From the NCBI GenBank assembly GCA_016715815.1, contig JADJXN010000001.1, positions 1 to 64,000 of the forward strand: a DNA stretch of 64,000 nt. Reading direction: 5' to 3'. Positions 32,321-41,642 of the stretch are shown here, piece by piece. The notes under the pieces were generated by a model. It was given only the letters and a program-made list of their open reading frames with translations. It searched no databases and was not told the DNA's origin. Position 1 is the stretch's first letter. Each line of letters opens with the position of its first letter. Position numbers and translations under genes: made by a program. The stretch comes from Oligoflexia bacterium (GTDB taxonomy: Bacteria > Bdellovibrionota > Bdellovibrionia > JABDDW01).

Positions 32321-33982
32321 TTGGGAATGATGACTTTTTTTGAAAATATATCCAAACAGTTTAAAGGGTTTTACGCAAGCTTAAGCCCTATGAAGCGAAT
32401 GAGTGTGATCACATCCACATTCGTGATTCTGGGTGCGGTGATTGTGGTTGTGGTTATTATGTCAGGACGAAGCTTTACTCCTTTATTAACAAATATTCCT
32501 GCTGAGCAATTGCCTGTCATTATTGGAAAACTTCAGGAAAAACAAATCCCCTACAAAACAGAAGAGAATGGGAAAACTGTTTCAGTACCACCTGAGTTTT
32601 TACACAGTACGCAAATGATGCTTATGAGTGAAACCGGATCCATGAAGCTTGGTCAAATGGGTTTTGAGCTTTTTGATAAAGATAATTTTGGTACCACAAG
32701 TTATGTGCAAAGAATTAACTACCAAAGAGCACTGCAGGGCGAACTAATGAGAACCATTAACTCTCTTGATGCAGTTAAAACAAGTAAAGTAATTTTGGCA
32801 TTGCCACCAAAGAAAACATTTTTAGAAGAGGGTGAGCTGGCCTCTGCCTCCGTAGTTGTAGATTTAAAAGACGGAAAAACTTTAGGTGTCGACCAAGTAA
32901 AAGGAATTATACACTTAGTGGCAAGTGCTGTTGAGGGAATGGACCCACAAAGAGTGACTGTGGTAGATGCCAGAGGAAAAGTTTTATCAAAAAATATTGC
33001 AGGAGCTTCAGTTTCTTCAAGCAATGAAATGATGGAATTTAAATTAACCCGTGAGAGAGAGCTTGAAAGCCGTATTGAAGATATTTTAGCAAAAGTCGTA
33101 GGTATGGGTAAAGTAACAGCAAGGGTGAATGCAGAAGTTAATTTTAGACAAGTTTCCTCCGTTGAAGAAATTGTAGACCCTGATAGACAAGCTATTAGAT
33201 CTATTCAAACAGAAGAAGAAAAATTGCGCGGTAATAGAAGTAATACTGCTGGGGTTCCAGGAGCAAGGGCAAATCTACCGGGAGCAGAGGAGCCGGGGAC
33301 AGTTGGCTTTAGACAAGATGTTGATAAAGAATTAAAAACAACAAATTATGAAAATACAAAAACGGTTAGAAATATTAAAGACGCAGTAGGTAATATTGAA
33401 AAGCTAAGTGTAGCAGTGCTAGTAGATGGAGTAACAACCGTAGTGACAAATAAAGAAGGTGTGGCAGAGGAAAAATGGGCTGCAAGATCAGAGGAAGAGC
33501 TTGTTAAATATGAAACTATAGTAAAAAACGCTATCGGTTTTGATGAAAAGCGCGGAGACACAGTTAAAATTGAAAATATTAAATTCACAAAAGAAGATTT
33601 TAGCGAGAGTGATAGATTATTAAACGCTATTGAACGTAAAAAATTAGTTTCATATCTAATTAAGTGGGGCGTGATTGCTCTTAGCTTTGCTTTCTTCTTC
33701 TTTGTGGTGGTGCGCCCATTTATGCGTTGGATTACAGAGAGCTTTCAAGAATCTGTTGAAGACATGTTACCTAAAACCATTGAGGAGTTAGAAGATCTTC
33801 AAAAGGTAGATAACAGCCTTCCAGGTATGAGCGGAGCGCTCCCAATGCTTGAGGAAACCATAGACCCAGATAAAGCGGAGAGTGAATTACTAAAAGAAAG
33901 AATTATAACACTTGTACAAGCAGATAATTTAAAAGCCACATATGCGCTTAACCAATGGCTTGAGGAAAGAAAGGCTACATAA
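32321..33982 (+). CDS. fliF: Flagellar M-ring protein FliF
   Basis: FliF forms the MS ring. The 553-residue protein has an N-terminal membrane helix (about 25-47, ILGAVIVVVVIMSG), ring-building motifs including NYQRALQGELMRTINSLDAVKTSKV and DPQRVTVVDARGKVLS, and a second membrane helix (about 447-467, IALSFAFFFFVVVRPFM). The C-terminal FliG-binding tail ends ERIITLVQADNLKATYALNQWLEE. The start is TTG 32321, 5 nt after AGGGGG; an ATG at 32327 is an alternative. The stop overlaps fliG (TAATG). Confidence 0.96.
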   Translation: MGMMTFFENISKQFKGFYASLSPMKRMSVITSTFVILGAVIVVVVIMSGRSFTPLLTNIPAEQLPVIIGKLQEKQIPYKTEENGKTVSVPPEFLHSTQMMLMSETGSMKLGQMGFELFDKDNFGTTSYVQRINYQRALQGELMRTINSLDAVKTSKVILALPPKKTFLEEGELASASVVVDLKDGKTLGVDQVKGIIHLVASAVEGMDPQRVTVVDARGKVLSKNIAGASVSSSNEMMEFKLTRERELESRIEDILAKVVGMGKVTARVNAEVNFRQVSSVEEIVDPDRQAIRSIQTEEEKLRGNRSNTAGVPGARANLPGAEEPGTVGFRQDVDKELKTTNYENTKTVRNIKDAVGNIEKLSVAVLVDGVTTVVTNKEGVAEEKWAARSEEELVKYETIVKNAIGFDEKRGDTVKIENIKFTKEDFSESDRLLNAIERKKLVSYLIKWGVIALSFAFFFFVVVRPFMRWITESFQESVEDMLPKTIEELEDLQKVDNSLPGMSGALPMLEETIDPDKAESELLKERIITLVQADNLKATYALNQWLEERKAT

Positions 33983-35010
33983 TGGCACAAGATATTCTTA
34001 CCTATGAAGAACTAAAGGGAATGGAAAAAGCCGCTATCTTACTAAACTATCTTGGCGAGCAAGCGACTACTGAGCTTTTAAAAAACATGGATGATAGTGA
34101 TATTAGAAAGCTCATTAACACCATGGCTAGAATGAAGTTTGTGCCTATTGATGTTACAAAAAGAGTTTTAGAAGAGTACTATGAAAAAATAAGCGAACAA
34201 GAAGAGTATATTTTCTCAAAAAACATTGCCACAAAAGAGACCATTGTTGCAGCAGTTGGAGAAGAACGAGCGCGTGGAATTTTAGGTCACTTAAACTTGG
34301 CAGCTGGTGGACCGCAAAGAACATTGGAATCTTTAGAGATGGTAGATGCTAAATCTTTGGCCAACTTTTTAGTTAATGAACACCCACAGACAATTGCTGT
34401 TATTTTATCTCACCTTGAACCAGAGAAGAAATGTGAGGTTTTAAAGCGTATGCCTGAATCTGTACAGGCTGAGGCTGTTTTAAGAATGGCCAACCTTGAT
34501 TACATTTCTCCAGAATTAATAGAAGAGATGGATAAGGTTTTACGCCAAGAACTTTCAACCATGGGTACTGTGGAGCAAGCCCAACTTGGTGGGGTTCAGC
34601 CAGTTGCAGAAATGCTTAACGTTATGGATAAAAATACAGAAACAGCCATTATGTCTCGTCTTGAAGAAAAAGATCCTATTTTGGCTGAGGAAATTAGAAA
34701 ACTTATGTTTGTGTTTGAAGACCTTATTAAAATTGATGACCGTGGAATTCAAACCATGCTAAAAGAAATTGCCAATGACAAATTATTATTAGCACTTAAA
34801 ACAGCTAATGATGAAATTAAAGATAAAATTACAAGAAACATGTCTCAAAGAGCATCTCAGCTTCTTGTTGAAGATTTACAAGCAATGGGTCCGTCAAAAT
34901 TATCTGATGTTGAGGCTGCTCAACAGGAAATTGTTAACATAGCAAGACGTCTTGAGGCTGAGGGCAAAATACTTATTGCTAGAGGTGGAGCAGACGATGC
35001 GCTTGTTTAA
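33982..35010 (+). CDS. fliG: Flagellar motor switch protein FliG
   Basis: FliG couples torque between the stator and the rotor C-ring. The 342-residue protein begins YEELKGMEKAAILLNYLGEQ and has the middle-domain motif NEHPQTIAVILSHLEPEKKCEVLKRMPE. It has the C-terminal torque helix sequence FEDLIKIDDRGIQTMLKEIANDKLLLALKTA with the charged residues expected for stator contact. The length is normal. The stop overlaps fliH by 14 nt. Confidence 0.97.
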   Translation: MAQDILTYEELKGMEKAAILLNYLGEQATTELLKNMDDSDIRKLINTMARMKFVPIDVTKRVLEEYYEKISEQEEYIFSKNIATKETIVAAVGEERARGILGHLNLAAGGPQRTLESLEMVDAKSLANFLVNEHPQTIAVILSHLEPEKKCEVLKRMPESVQAEAVLRMANLDYISPELIEEMDKVLRQELSTMGTVEQAQLGGVQPVAEMLNVMDKNTETAIMSRLEEKDPILAEEIRKLMFVFEDLIKIDDRGIQTMLKEIANDKLLLALKTANDEIKDKITRNMSQRASQLLVEDLQAMGPSKLSDVEAAQQEIVNIARRLEAEGKILIARGGADDALV

Positions 35011-35758
35011 GCCTCGCGTTTTAAGGCCAAGCCAAGTTGAGGGGCATGTTGTGAGCCTTGAGCCGCGCGCTCTTAACTGGGGGGTGCCTGATTCAGCCAT
35101 TAATACTGCAGACCATTTAGCTAAAGATTTTAAATTAGATGATTTAGTTATTAAGCAAACAGGTTTAAGTGAGCTTCAGAAAAAAAGCCTAGAAGAAGCC
35201 ATTGATACTGAAGTTTTAAAACGTTTAAAAGAAGTTGAAGAAAGAGCCTATTCAGAAGCACATAAGCTGGGCCAAGAAGAGGGTAAGAAGGAGGCTTTTA
35301 ACCATTACTCAGCTGAGATTCAGTCCTCTCTTGAAAAGTTAACTCATTTGGTGGAATGTTTTGAAAAGTTTAAAAACCAAATGCTTATTGAAAATGAAGA
35401 GTTTTTTATAAAATTGGTATACCATATTGCAAAAAAAATAACTTTAAGAGAAATTAACCAAGATCCCAGTTTGATTAAAGACCTACTTACCCAAGTTTTA
35501 AACGATTCTAATGCTGACTCAGAAATAGTTTTAAAAATTAGTAAAGAGGATTTGGATTTTATTAAAACACTCCCTGAAAAAGATAAAAGGCTTTGGGAAA
35601 ATAACAAGCTTGTTAAAATTGAAGCTGCAGAGGGGATTTCAAGGGGTGGTTGTGTTGTAGAGACAAATTTTGGAATTGTAGATGCTCAAGTAGAACAAAG
35701 ATTACAAAAAGCGTGGTCAACTATAGAAGCAAGAGTGCCAAAAGTAAACCCTGCTTAG
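34997..35758 (+). CDS. fliH: Flagellar assembly protein FliH
   Basis: FliH is the stator-like regulator of the FliI export ATPase. The 253-residue protein from ATG 34997 starts MRLFKPRVLRPSQVEG. A Glu/Lys-rich coiled coil follows (EEAIDTEVLKRLKEVEERAYSEAHKLGQEEGKKEAF), then the C-terminal E2-like domain containing FFIKLVYHIAKKITLREINQDP and EAAEGISRGGCVVETNFGIVDA. The ORF extends upstream to 34952, but that part is in the fliG coding region, and GGTGGAG precedes 34997. Position between fliG and fliI supports the call. Confidence 0.92.
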   Translation: MRLFKPRVLRPSQVEGHVVSLEPRALNWGVPDSAINTADHLAKDFKLDDLVIKQTGLSELQKKSLEEAIDTEVLKRLKEVEERAYSEAHKLGQEEGKKEAFNHYSAEIQSSLEKLTHLVECFEKFKNQMLIENEEFFIKLVYHIAKKITLREINQDPSLIKDLLTQVLNDSNADSEIVLKISKEDLDFIKTLPEKDKRLWENNKLVKIEAAEGISRGGCVVETNFGIVDAQVEQRLQKAWSTIEARVPKVNPA

Positions 35759-35773
35759 AAAGTGTAAAGAGCC

Positions 35774-37102
35774 ATGGAAGGCGCTTACAAAATAAATTCT
35801 CAAAAATATTTTCAAGCAGTAGGAAAAGAAACGCTTTTTTCTGAAAGTGGAAAAATCACAAAAGTAATTGGTTTTTTAATGGAAGGCTTTTTGCCAGGTG
35901 CTTGGTTGGGTACGGTTTGCCAAGTATATCCATCAAGTGGTGAGGCGCCATTTTATGCAGAGGTTGTGGGTTTTAGGGATAAAAATGTACTTTTAATGCC
36001 TCTTGGAGATTTAAGAGGCGTGGGAATGGGGGCCAGAGTTGTTTTGGCAAGACGTGAGGCCACTGTAAAAGTTGGTCCGTCACTATTAGGCAGAGTGGTT
36101 AATGCACTTGGCGACCCGATCGATAATAAAGGAAGTATCCACGCATTTGACGAAGTTAATATTTATCACTCTCCTGAAAACCCATTAAGCCGCCCACCTA
36201 TTAAAGAGCCTCTGGATTTAGGTGTAAAATCTATTAATGGTCTTTTAACTGTAGGGCGTGGCCAACGCGTGGGTATTATGGCGGGCTCAGGTGTGGGTAA
36301 ATCAGTACTTCTTGGTATGATAGCTCGCGGAACGACAGCAGATGTAAATGTCATTGCACTTATTGGTGAGCGGGGCCGTGAGGTCAGAGAGTTTATTGAA
36401 AATGATTTAGGCCCTGAGGGTTTAAAAAGATCTGTCATAGTGTGTGCTACAAGTGATCAAAGTCCAGTTGTGAGAATGAGGGGAGCTTATCTTGCAACAG
36501 CAATTGCAGAGTATTTTTGTCACACCGGAAAAAACGTTTTATTCATGATGGATTCAGTCACCCGCTTTTCTATGGCACAAAGAGAAATTGGCTTAAGTAT
36601 TGGAGAACCACCAGCTACAAAAGGTTACACGCCGAGTGTATTTTCTTTAATGCCTAAATTATTAGAGCGAGCTGGAATTTTTGAACAAAAAGGCAGTATC
36701 ACCGGGCTGTATACAGTTTTAGTTGAAGGCGATGACATGGATGACCCTATTGCAGATTCTGTTCGCTCCATTGTTGATGGGCATATAGTGCTTTCTCGTA
36801 TTATTGCTCAAAAAGGACATTACCCTGCCATTGATGTTATGCAATCTACATCAAGAGTTATGCGAAATGTTGTGGACCCAGCTCACTATGAAATTGCCAT
36901 GCGCTTTAGAGAAGTTATGGCCAACTACAAAGAGGCAGAAGATTTAATTAACATTGGTGCTTATAAAAAAGGCAGCAGCACAAAGGTAGACCGTGCAATT
37001 GAGCTACATGAAAAAATGGATGAATTTTTAAAACAAGAAATTGGAACACACTATAGCTTGGATGACAGTATTACATTTATGCATGACATTCTAAGGAGCT
37101 AG
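35774..37102 (+). CDS. fliI: Flagellum-specific ATPase FliI
   Basis: FliI is the export-gate ATPase related to F1-beta. The 442-residue protein has a P-loop at about 170-178 (AGSGVGKS), the family signature GYTPSVFSLMPKLLERAG, Walker B FMMDSVTRFSMAQREIGLSIGEPP (read FMMDSVTRF then AQREIG), and the YPAIDVMQSTSRVM segment. The length is normal. It follows fliH by 15 bp and precedes fliJ by 2 bp. Confidence 0.97.
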   Translation: MEGAYKINSQKYFQAVGKETLFSESGKITKVIGFLMEGFLPGAWLGTVCQVYPSSGEAPFYAEVVGFRDKNVLLMPLGDLRGVGMGARVVLARREATVKVGPSLLGRVVNALGDPIDNKGSIHAFDEVNIYHSPENPLSRPPIKEPLDLGVKSINGLLTVGRGQRVGIMAGSGVGKSVLLGMIARGTTADVNVIALIGERGREVREFIENDLGPEGLKRSVIVCATSDQSPVVRMRGAYLATAIAEYFCHTGKNVLFMMDSVTRFSMAQREIGLSIGEPPATKGYTPSVFSLMPKLLERAGIFEQKGSITGLYTVLVEGDDMDDPIADSVRSIVDGHIVLSRIIAQKGHYPAIDVMQSTSRVMRNVVDPAHYEIAMRFREVMANYKEAEDLINIGAYKKGSSTKVDRAIELHEKMDEFLKQEIGTHYSLDDSITFMHDILRS

Positions 37103-37104
37103 AT

Positions 37105-37548
37105 TTGTTTAAATTTAGTTTTGAAAAATTATTAGAATTTAGAACGCAAGAGGAAAACGTAGCAAGACGTGACTACCAAGAGTCTTTGGAGAGACTAGAA
37201 ATAGAAAAAGCTAAATATCAAAACCTGTTTAAAAAGCAGGAAGAAGCTCAGGATGAAATATTTTTTCTTAAAAATAGAAATGAGGGCTCTGCAGTTAATA
37301 AGCTAGTTGAGCTTGACGAGTATATAGATGGTGTGGAGAAAAAAATAAAAATTCAAAGGGAGATTGTAATCAACCACACCCAAATTGTTGAGCAAAAACA
37401 AGAGATTTTGCACATAGCCGCTAAAGAGAAAAAGATTTTGGAAAAACTTAAAGAAAAAAAATATGCAGAATTTAAAAAAGCTGAAAAGAAAAAAGAAGCT
37501 AAAAAAAATGATGAACTTGTTGTAACAAGATACAGGAGCAACCCATGA
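37105..37548 (+). CDS. fliJ: Flagellar export protein FliJ
   Basis: This 147-residue protein is almost entirely a charged coiled coil (FSFEKLLEFRTQEENVARRDYQESLERLEIEKAKYQNL), as in FliJ, the central stalk of the export ATPase and a chaperone recycler. FliJ is poorly conserved, so position immediately after fliI is the main support. The start is TTG 37105. The stop overlaps the next gene by 4 nt. Confidence 0.85.
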   Translation: MFKFSFEKLLEFRTQEENVARRDYQESLERLEIEKAKYQNLFKKQEEAQDEIFFLKNRNEGSAVNKLVELDEYIDGVEKKIKIQREIVINHTQIVEQKQEILHIAAKEKKILEKLKEKKYAEFKKAEKKKEAKKNDELVVTRYRSNP

Positions 37549-38243
37549 GTTACGAAGCTTATTTTAAGAAAAAACAAGAACTGGCCAAGAAAAAAAATGC
37601 GCAAGCAAAAAAGCGCGGTCCTCAAAGCGTGTGGCTTGCATTTATAGCCTGTGTGTTAGCAGCAGGTAGCGGATGGTACCTTTATGTGGGGGATGAGCGG
37701 GCTGAAAGAATATTCTCCAGCATTGAAGTTAATTTTTTTAGCCAGGCAAATTCTGCCCAAGATATAAAAGCAGAGGAAAAAACAACACCAGAAAAAGGTC
37801 CAGATGCAGCAGTCACAAAAAAAAGCTGGACCGACGAAGAAGTGGCTCTTTTCAGTAAGTTAGAAAGTAAAAAGATGCAACTAGAGGCTAAAGAGGTAGA
37901 GCTTGTAAAGCTGGAAGAAGAATTGCAGAAACAAAAGTTGGAGCTGGAAAAGCGCCTAAGTGAGCTTGAAAGTATTAGGGGCAAAATTTCAGCAAAACTT
38001 GATGAAAAGATAAAGGTGGATCAGCAAAAGGTGGATTCTTTAGTTTCTGTTTACGCAAATATGAAACCAGCTCAAGCGGCTAAAGTTCTGGAAAGTATTA
38101 ATGAAGAACTAGCCGTAGAAGTGCTTTTAAAAATGAAAAATAAAAGTGCGGCTGAGATTTTAAATTTAATGAATGCAGAAAAGGCAAAACTTATTTCAGA
38201 AAAATTTGCAGGTTATAACAACAACAAAGGTCAAGATTTATAA
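37545..38243 (+). CDS. MotE-like flagellar protein with MgtE-N type C-terminus
   Basis: The 232-residue protein has a basic start and one membrane helix (about 29-47, LAFIACVLAAGSGWYLYVGD). A long coiled coil follows (residues about 100-155), then the C-terminal segment VYANMKPAQAAKVLESINEELAVEVLLKMKNKSAAEILNLM typical of MotE and of MgtE intracellular domains. MotE-like proteins follow fliJ in many flagellar operons and may chaperone a motor component. It would be a periplasm-facing single-pass protein. The 4-nt overlap with fliJ indicates coupling. Confidence 0.78.
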   Translation: MSYEAYFKKKQELAKKKNAQAKKRGPQSVWLAFIACVLAAGSGWYLYVGDERAERIFSSIEVNFFSQANSAQDIKAEEKTTPEKGPDAAVTKKSWTDEEVALFSKLESKKMQLEAKEVELVKLEEELQKQKLELEKRLSELESIRGKISAKLDEKIKVDQQKVDSLVSVYANMKPAQAAKVLESINEELAVEVLLKMKNKSAAEILNLMNAEKAKLISEKFAGYNNNKGQDL

Positions 38244-38286
38244 AAAAATATGAGACTAAAATCTCAGGAAAGGAGGACTAAGATTA

Positions 38287-40041
38287 ATGGTAAATCAAGT
38301 AGGAACTCAAAATTTCTTTCCGGATTTTAATGCTGAAAGTAATCAAAACCAAAAGCAAACAGCTTCAAATACAAAGGAAGATTCTTATGAGGCTGCTTTA
38401 ACAAAAGCTCTTGAGAAAAGAAGTGAAGCAAAATCTCAAAAGTATAAGTTAGATAAGCCTAAAATGGGTAACAAAGAACCCTTCTTTCCAGAAAAGGCAA
38501 TGCCTTATCACCCTGATGAGCAAGAGCAAACTCAGGCAAGGGAAGCTGTGGCTAGTTCTAAAACAACAAGCTCACAGCAGCTTAATGCGACAAGCCTTGC
38601 AGATTCTACAAAAGAAAATAATGAAGTAGATAATGAGCAAGTTGTTATGTTGCCAGAGCTTGACGGGATTGATTATGAAAAGTTCTTGGAAGTTTATCAA
38701 GCCATGCAAGCGGCACAAAATAATCAGAGCATGCAACAACAGCCAACAGCACAAGATTATCAAGCGGCACTAGCAAAGCTTATGAACTCAAGTTACCAGT
38801 CAAGTTCAGTGAATTATCCGGTTAGCCAAATAGCATCTGAAAGTTTAGATGAAGAAACCAAAAACATGCTTATGTCGCAAGGGTTATGGAATATGCAACC
38901 GCATTTTGTTGCAAAACCATCGCCTCAGCTTATGGCAATGCTTGAAATGACCGAAAAAACTCCAGTAGCAAAACCTGTTGCTCAATTTATGGCCTCAATG
39001 CAGAGTGAATTGGGTGTGCAGCCTGACAGACTTGCTCAGGCAATGTTAAATCTACCAGAGGGTCAAATAGCACAAAAGCCTGAAGAGACCATGAAGCAAG
39101 TAATTGAAAACTTAGATCTAAACAAGAAAGATGAAAAAATCGCGACTCAACTTTACTCAAAAATGATTAAAGAAATGAATCGTGAGGCTGCAAATCTGCA
39201 GCCTGTAGTTGTTCCCACACCCATGAAGATGCAGCAAAATGCTGATGTGATGAATTTTGCTAATCAAAATGTAATGCCTGCCACTGAAAAAATCGTGTTG
39301 CCGCAAAGCCAAGCTTTTAACCAAAAGGGTTTTGAACAAGGTTTAAATCAACAATCGATGAATTCAGAAGGGTTTGCAGAGCAAGAATTAAAATCTGAAA
39401 TTAAAAACTTGGATTTTAAATCTGATTTAAATCTTCACAACAATCATCAACTGCAAAGCGGACACCAGGTAGGGAAGCATGATGCATTGTCAGCCATCAA
39501 CAATAGTGGCTTAACAATGACTCAACTTCAACCAGGCGCCGTGCCAAGCGCAAAAGCAGAAGCCATTGCTAATATTATTAACAATGCCCAAGCACTTTCA
39601 TATAAGGGTGGAGGGGAAATGAAGCTTACTTTAAAGCCTGAACATTTAGGTGAGATTCAGTTAAAAGTAAGCATGCATGGGAATAATGTTGATATTCAAA
39701 TGATTGCGGAAAAGGCAGAAGCCAAAAAGCTTATTGAACAAAACATTAGTGAGCTTAAGCATGGCCTTTCGCAACATAATTTAAGTATGGAAAAACTTGA
39801 TGTTTCTGTTGGGGATAAAAACACAGGTAACTTCAACCAAGGAAGACAACCTGATTTTAACCAAGCCAGAGAATTTTCTCAGGCTTTTAGCCAGCAACAG
39901 CAAGCAAGACGAGATGCAACTGGATTTGAAAAAGCCAATCAAGCTTTTAAGCATCGCTCAATGCTAAAAAATAGCAATGTGAGTGACTTAACAATGAAGC
40001 GGACTGGAGCAAGTTCAGGAAGATTAAACGTGGTTGCATAA
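38287..40041 (+). CDS. fliK: Flagellar hook-length control protein FliK
   Basis: FliK measures hook length and switches export specificity. The 584-residue protein is Gln/Asn/Met-rich and low in complexity through residue ~430. It then shows the conserved Flg_hook domain GGEMKLTLKPEHLGEIQLKV with NNVDIQMIAEKAEAKKLIEQ and HNLSMEKLDVSVGD. That C-terminal domain is diagnostic; the ruler part varies freely among species. The gene has a strong AGGAGG site upstream (38273-38278). Confidence 0.92.
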   Translation: MVNQVGTQNFFPDFNAESNQNQKQTASNTKEDSYEAALTKALEKRSEAKSQKYKLDKPKMGNKEPFFPEKAMPYHPDEQEQTQAREAVASSKTTSSQQLNATSLADSTKENNEVDNEQVVMLPELDGIDYEKFLEVYQAMQAAQNNQSMQQQPTAQDYQAALAKLMNSSYQSSSVNYPVSQIASESLDEETKNMLMSQGLWNMQPHFVAKPSPQLMAMLEMTEKTPVAKPVAQFMASMQSELGVQPDRLAQAMLNLPEGQIAQKPEETMKQVIENLDLNKKDEKIATQLYSKMIKEMNREAANLQPVVVPTPMKMQQNADVMNFANQNVMPATEKIVLPQSQAFNQKGFEQGLNQQSMNSEGFAEQELKSEIKNLDFKSDLNLHNNHQLQSGHQVGKHDALSAINNSGLTMTQLQPGAVPSAKAEAIANIINNAQALSYKGGGEMKLTLKPEHLGEIQLKVSMHGNNVDIQMIAEKAEAKKLIEQNISELKHGLSQHNLSMEKLDVSVGDKNTGNFNQGRQPDFNQAREFSQAFSQQQQARRDATGFEKANQAFKHRSMLKNSNVSDLTMKRTGASSGRLNVVA

Positions 40042-40067
40042 ACCACATTTGAGAGAGGGATTTTAAA

Positions 40068-41084
40068 ATGATTTCTTCGAAGTTAACGACGCAGGCGTGG
40101 GCAAAAACAAAGCAGCGACACGATTATGAGGACTCAGATCCTCAGCGTCGTTTTACTTCGGCCACTGCCGATGGGGCTAATGAAAACATTGGTGATCAAT
40201 TAAATAAGATTGCTAACCCTACTGGCAAAGATTCAACAGGTGCTAAAGTGCGAAAAGCACATAACACTTTAGATAAGGATGATTTTTTAAAACTCATGCT
40301 CACTCAAATGAAAAACCAAGATCCCTTTAACCCACTACAGAGCCATGAGATGGCTGCTCAATTAGCACAGTTTACAAGCCTTGAGCAGATGTTTAATGTT
40401 AATAAGAATTTAGAAAATTTAACAAATAAACAAGACCCCATGGCTAAATTTGGTGCTTTAAGTTTCTTAGGTAAAGCTATTAAAGCTGATACTAGGGAAA
40501 TTTACAGACAAGCTGGTGAAACTGCAAATGAGTTAAGGTTTACCCTTGGTGGAGATGCAACCAAAATTAAAATAAAAATTTTTGATGAAACCGGCAAAAC
40601 GGTGAATGAGCTTGAAACTGCTGGCCAAAACAAGGGACTGGCAAAATACGTTTGGGACGGAAAAGACGCACGCAAGCAAGAGACTTCAGCAGGGAAATAT
40701 ACTTTCCAAGTAGAAGCTTTTAGTAACACTGGCAACAAAGTGGCTGTGCAAACTGAAACCAAAGGTGTTATTACCGGAATTAATTATACCCCTGAGGGAC
40801 CACTACTTATGGTGGGTGATCAGAAGGTAAAATTAAGTGATGTTCAAAAGATTGAAGATGCAGACTTAAAAGAATTGCAAAATACAAAAGAATTAGGTGT
40901 TGGTGCTCAAAATAAAACAGCACAACCTGAGGACACATCTGCTACAATCAATTCCGGAATGCAGGCTTACCAGAAGGCTATTGAGAAATCAAAGCCTGAA
41001 CAAAGACCGCAGTTAAAGGCAACAGATGTCACTAGCCCCATTGGGCAAATGACATCAAAACCGTTTGTAGGTAGTAAGGGGTAA
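40068..41084 (+). CDS. flgD: Flagellar hook-assembly scaffolding protein FlgD
   Basis: FlgD caps the growing hook. The 338-residue protein has the FlgD core DKDDFLKLMLTQMKNQDPFNPL, followed by EMAAQLAQFTSLEQMFNVNKNL and an Ig/Tudor-like region (LRFTLGGDATKIKIKIFDETGKTVNEL, YVWDGKDARKQETSAGKYTFQVEA). The C-terminal ~90 residues after VGDQKVKLSDVQKI extend beyond the usual ~230-residue length and match nothing recognised. It follows fliK and precedes a TIGR02530-type gene. Confidence 0.92.
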   Translation: MISSKLTTQAWAKTKQRHDYEDSDPQRRFTSATADGANENIGDQLNKIANPTGKDSTGAKVRKAHNTLDKDDFLKLMLTQMKNQDPFNPLQSHEMAAQLAQFTSLEQMFNVNKNLENLTNKQDPMAKFGALSFLGKAIKADTREIYRQAGETANELRFTLGGDATKIKIKIFDETGKTVNELETAGQNKGLAKYVWDGKDARKQETSAGKYTFQVEAFSNTGNKVAVQTETKGVITGINYTPEGPLLMVGDQKVKLSDVQKIEDADLKELQNTKELGVGAQNKTAQPEDTSATINSGMQAYQKAIEKSKPEQRPQLKATDVTSPIGQMTSKPFVGSKG

Positions 41085-41086
41085 TT

Positions 41087-41518
41087 ATGGTCAGTGATAT
41101 TAAAACAGCAGGAATTGTTGGTGTAGGATCTCTTGACCCTTCAAAAACCAATTCTAACAAGGCTGATAGCGAAAAACTTGGCAAAGATTTTGGTGATTTA
41201 TTAAAAACAAAAGTCACTGATGCAAAAGCAGTGATCGCAAATTCAGGTTTAGCTAACAAAATTGAAGGAGTTAAATTCTCTCAGCATGCTTTGGAGCGTA
41301 TGTCTACTCGTGGAATTAGTTTTAAACCAGAGGAGATGTTAAAGCTTAATGATGCCATTGAAAAGGCAGCACAAAAAGGCTCACGAGAGAGTTTAGTTTT
41401 AATGGGAGATAGTGCACTGATTGTGAGTATTAAAAATAAAACAGTAGTAACGGCCATGGACCGTGAAGCCATGAAGGAGAATGTATTTACTAACATAGAT
41501 AGTACAGTAATTTTGTAA
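41087..41518 (+). CDS. TIGR02530-type flagellar operon protein
   Basis: This 143-residue protein carries the motif FSQHALERMSTRGISFKPEEM followed by LNDAIEKAAQKGSRESLVLMGDSALIVSIKNKTVVTAMDRE, characteristic of the short proteins found between flgD and flgE in many flagellar operons. The biochemical role is not established; it may relate to hook assembly or regulation. It follows flgD by 2 bp and is separated from flgE by a 124-bp gap with a strong hairpin. Confidence 0.85.
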   Translation: MVSDIKTAGIVGVGSLDPSKTNSNKADSEKLGKDFGDLLKTKVTDAKAVIANSGLANKIEGVKFSQHALERMSTRGISFKPEEMLKLNDAIEKAAQKGSRESLVLMGDSALIVSIKNKTVVTAMDREAMKENVFTNIDSTVIL

Positions 41519-41537
41519 CATAACTTTAAGATTAATT

Positions 41538-41562
41538 GGGCCGGTCCTCTTTGAGGGGGCCC
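41538..41562 (+). other. GC-rich hairpin between the TIGR02530-type gene and flgE
   Basis: GGGCC (41538-41542) pairs with GGCCC (41558-41562). Inside, TCCTC pairs with GAGGG around a TTT loop, with a GG bulge on the left arm. No T-run follows, so it does not look like an intrinsic terminator. It may protect or process mRNA so that flgE, needed in many copies, accumulates more than upstream genes. Confidence 0.45.
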
Positions 41563-41642
41563 TCACTAAAAGAGCTCTTAAAACAAAACACCCGACTGAC
41601 TGACGGTGGAAAGTTTAAAAGAGCGATGACAGGGAGGTCATC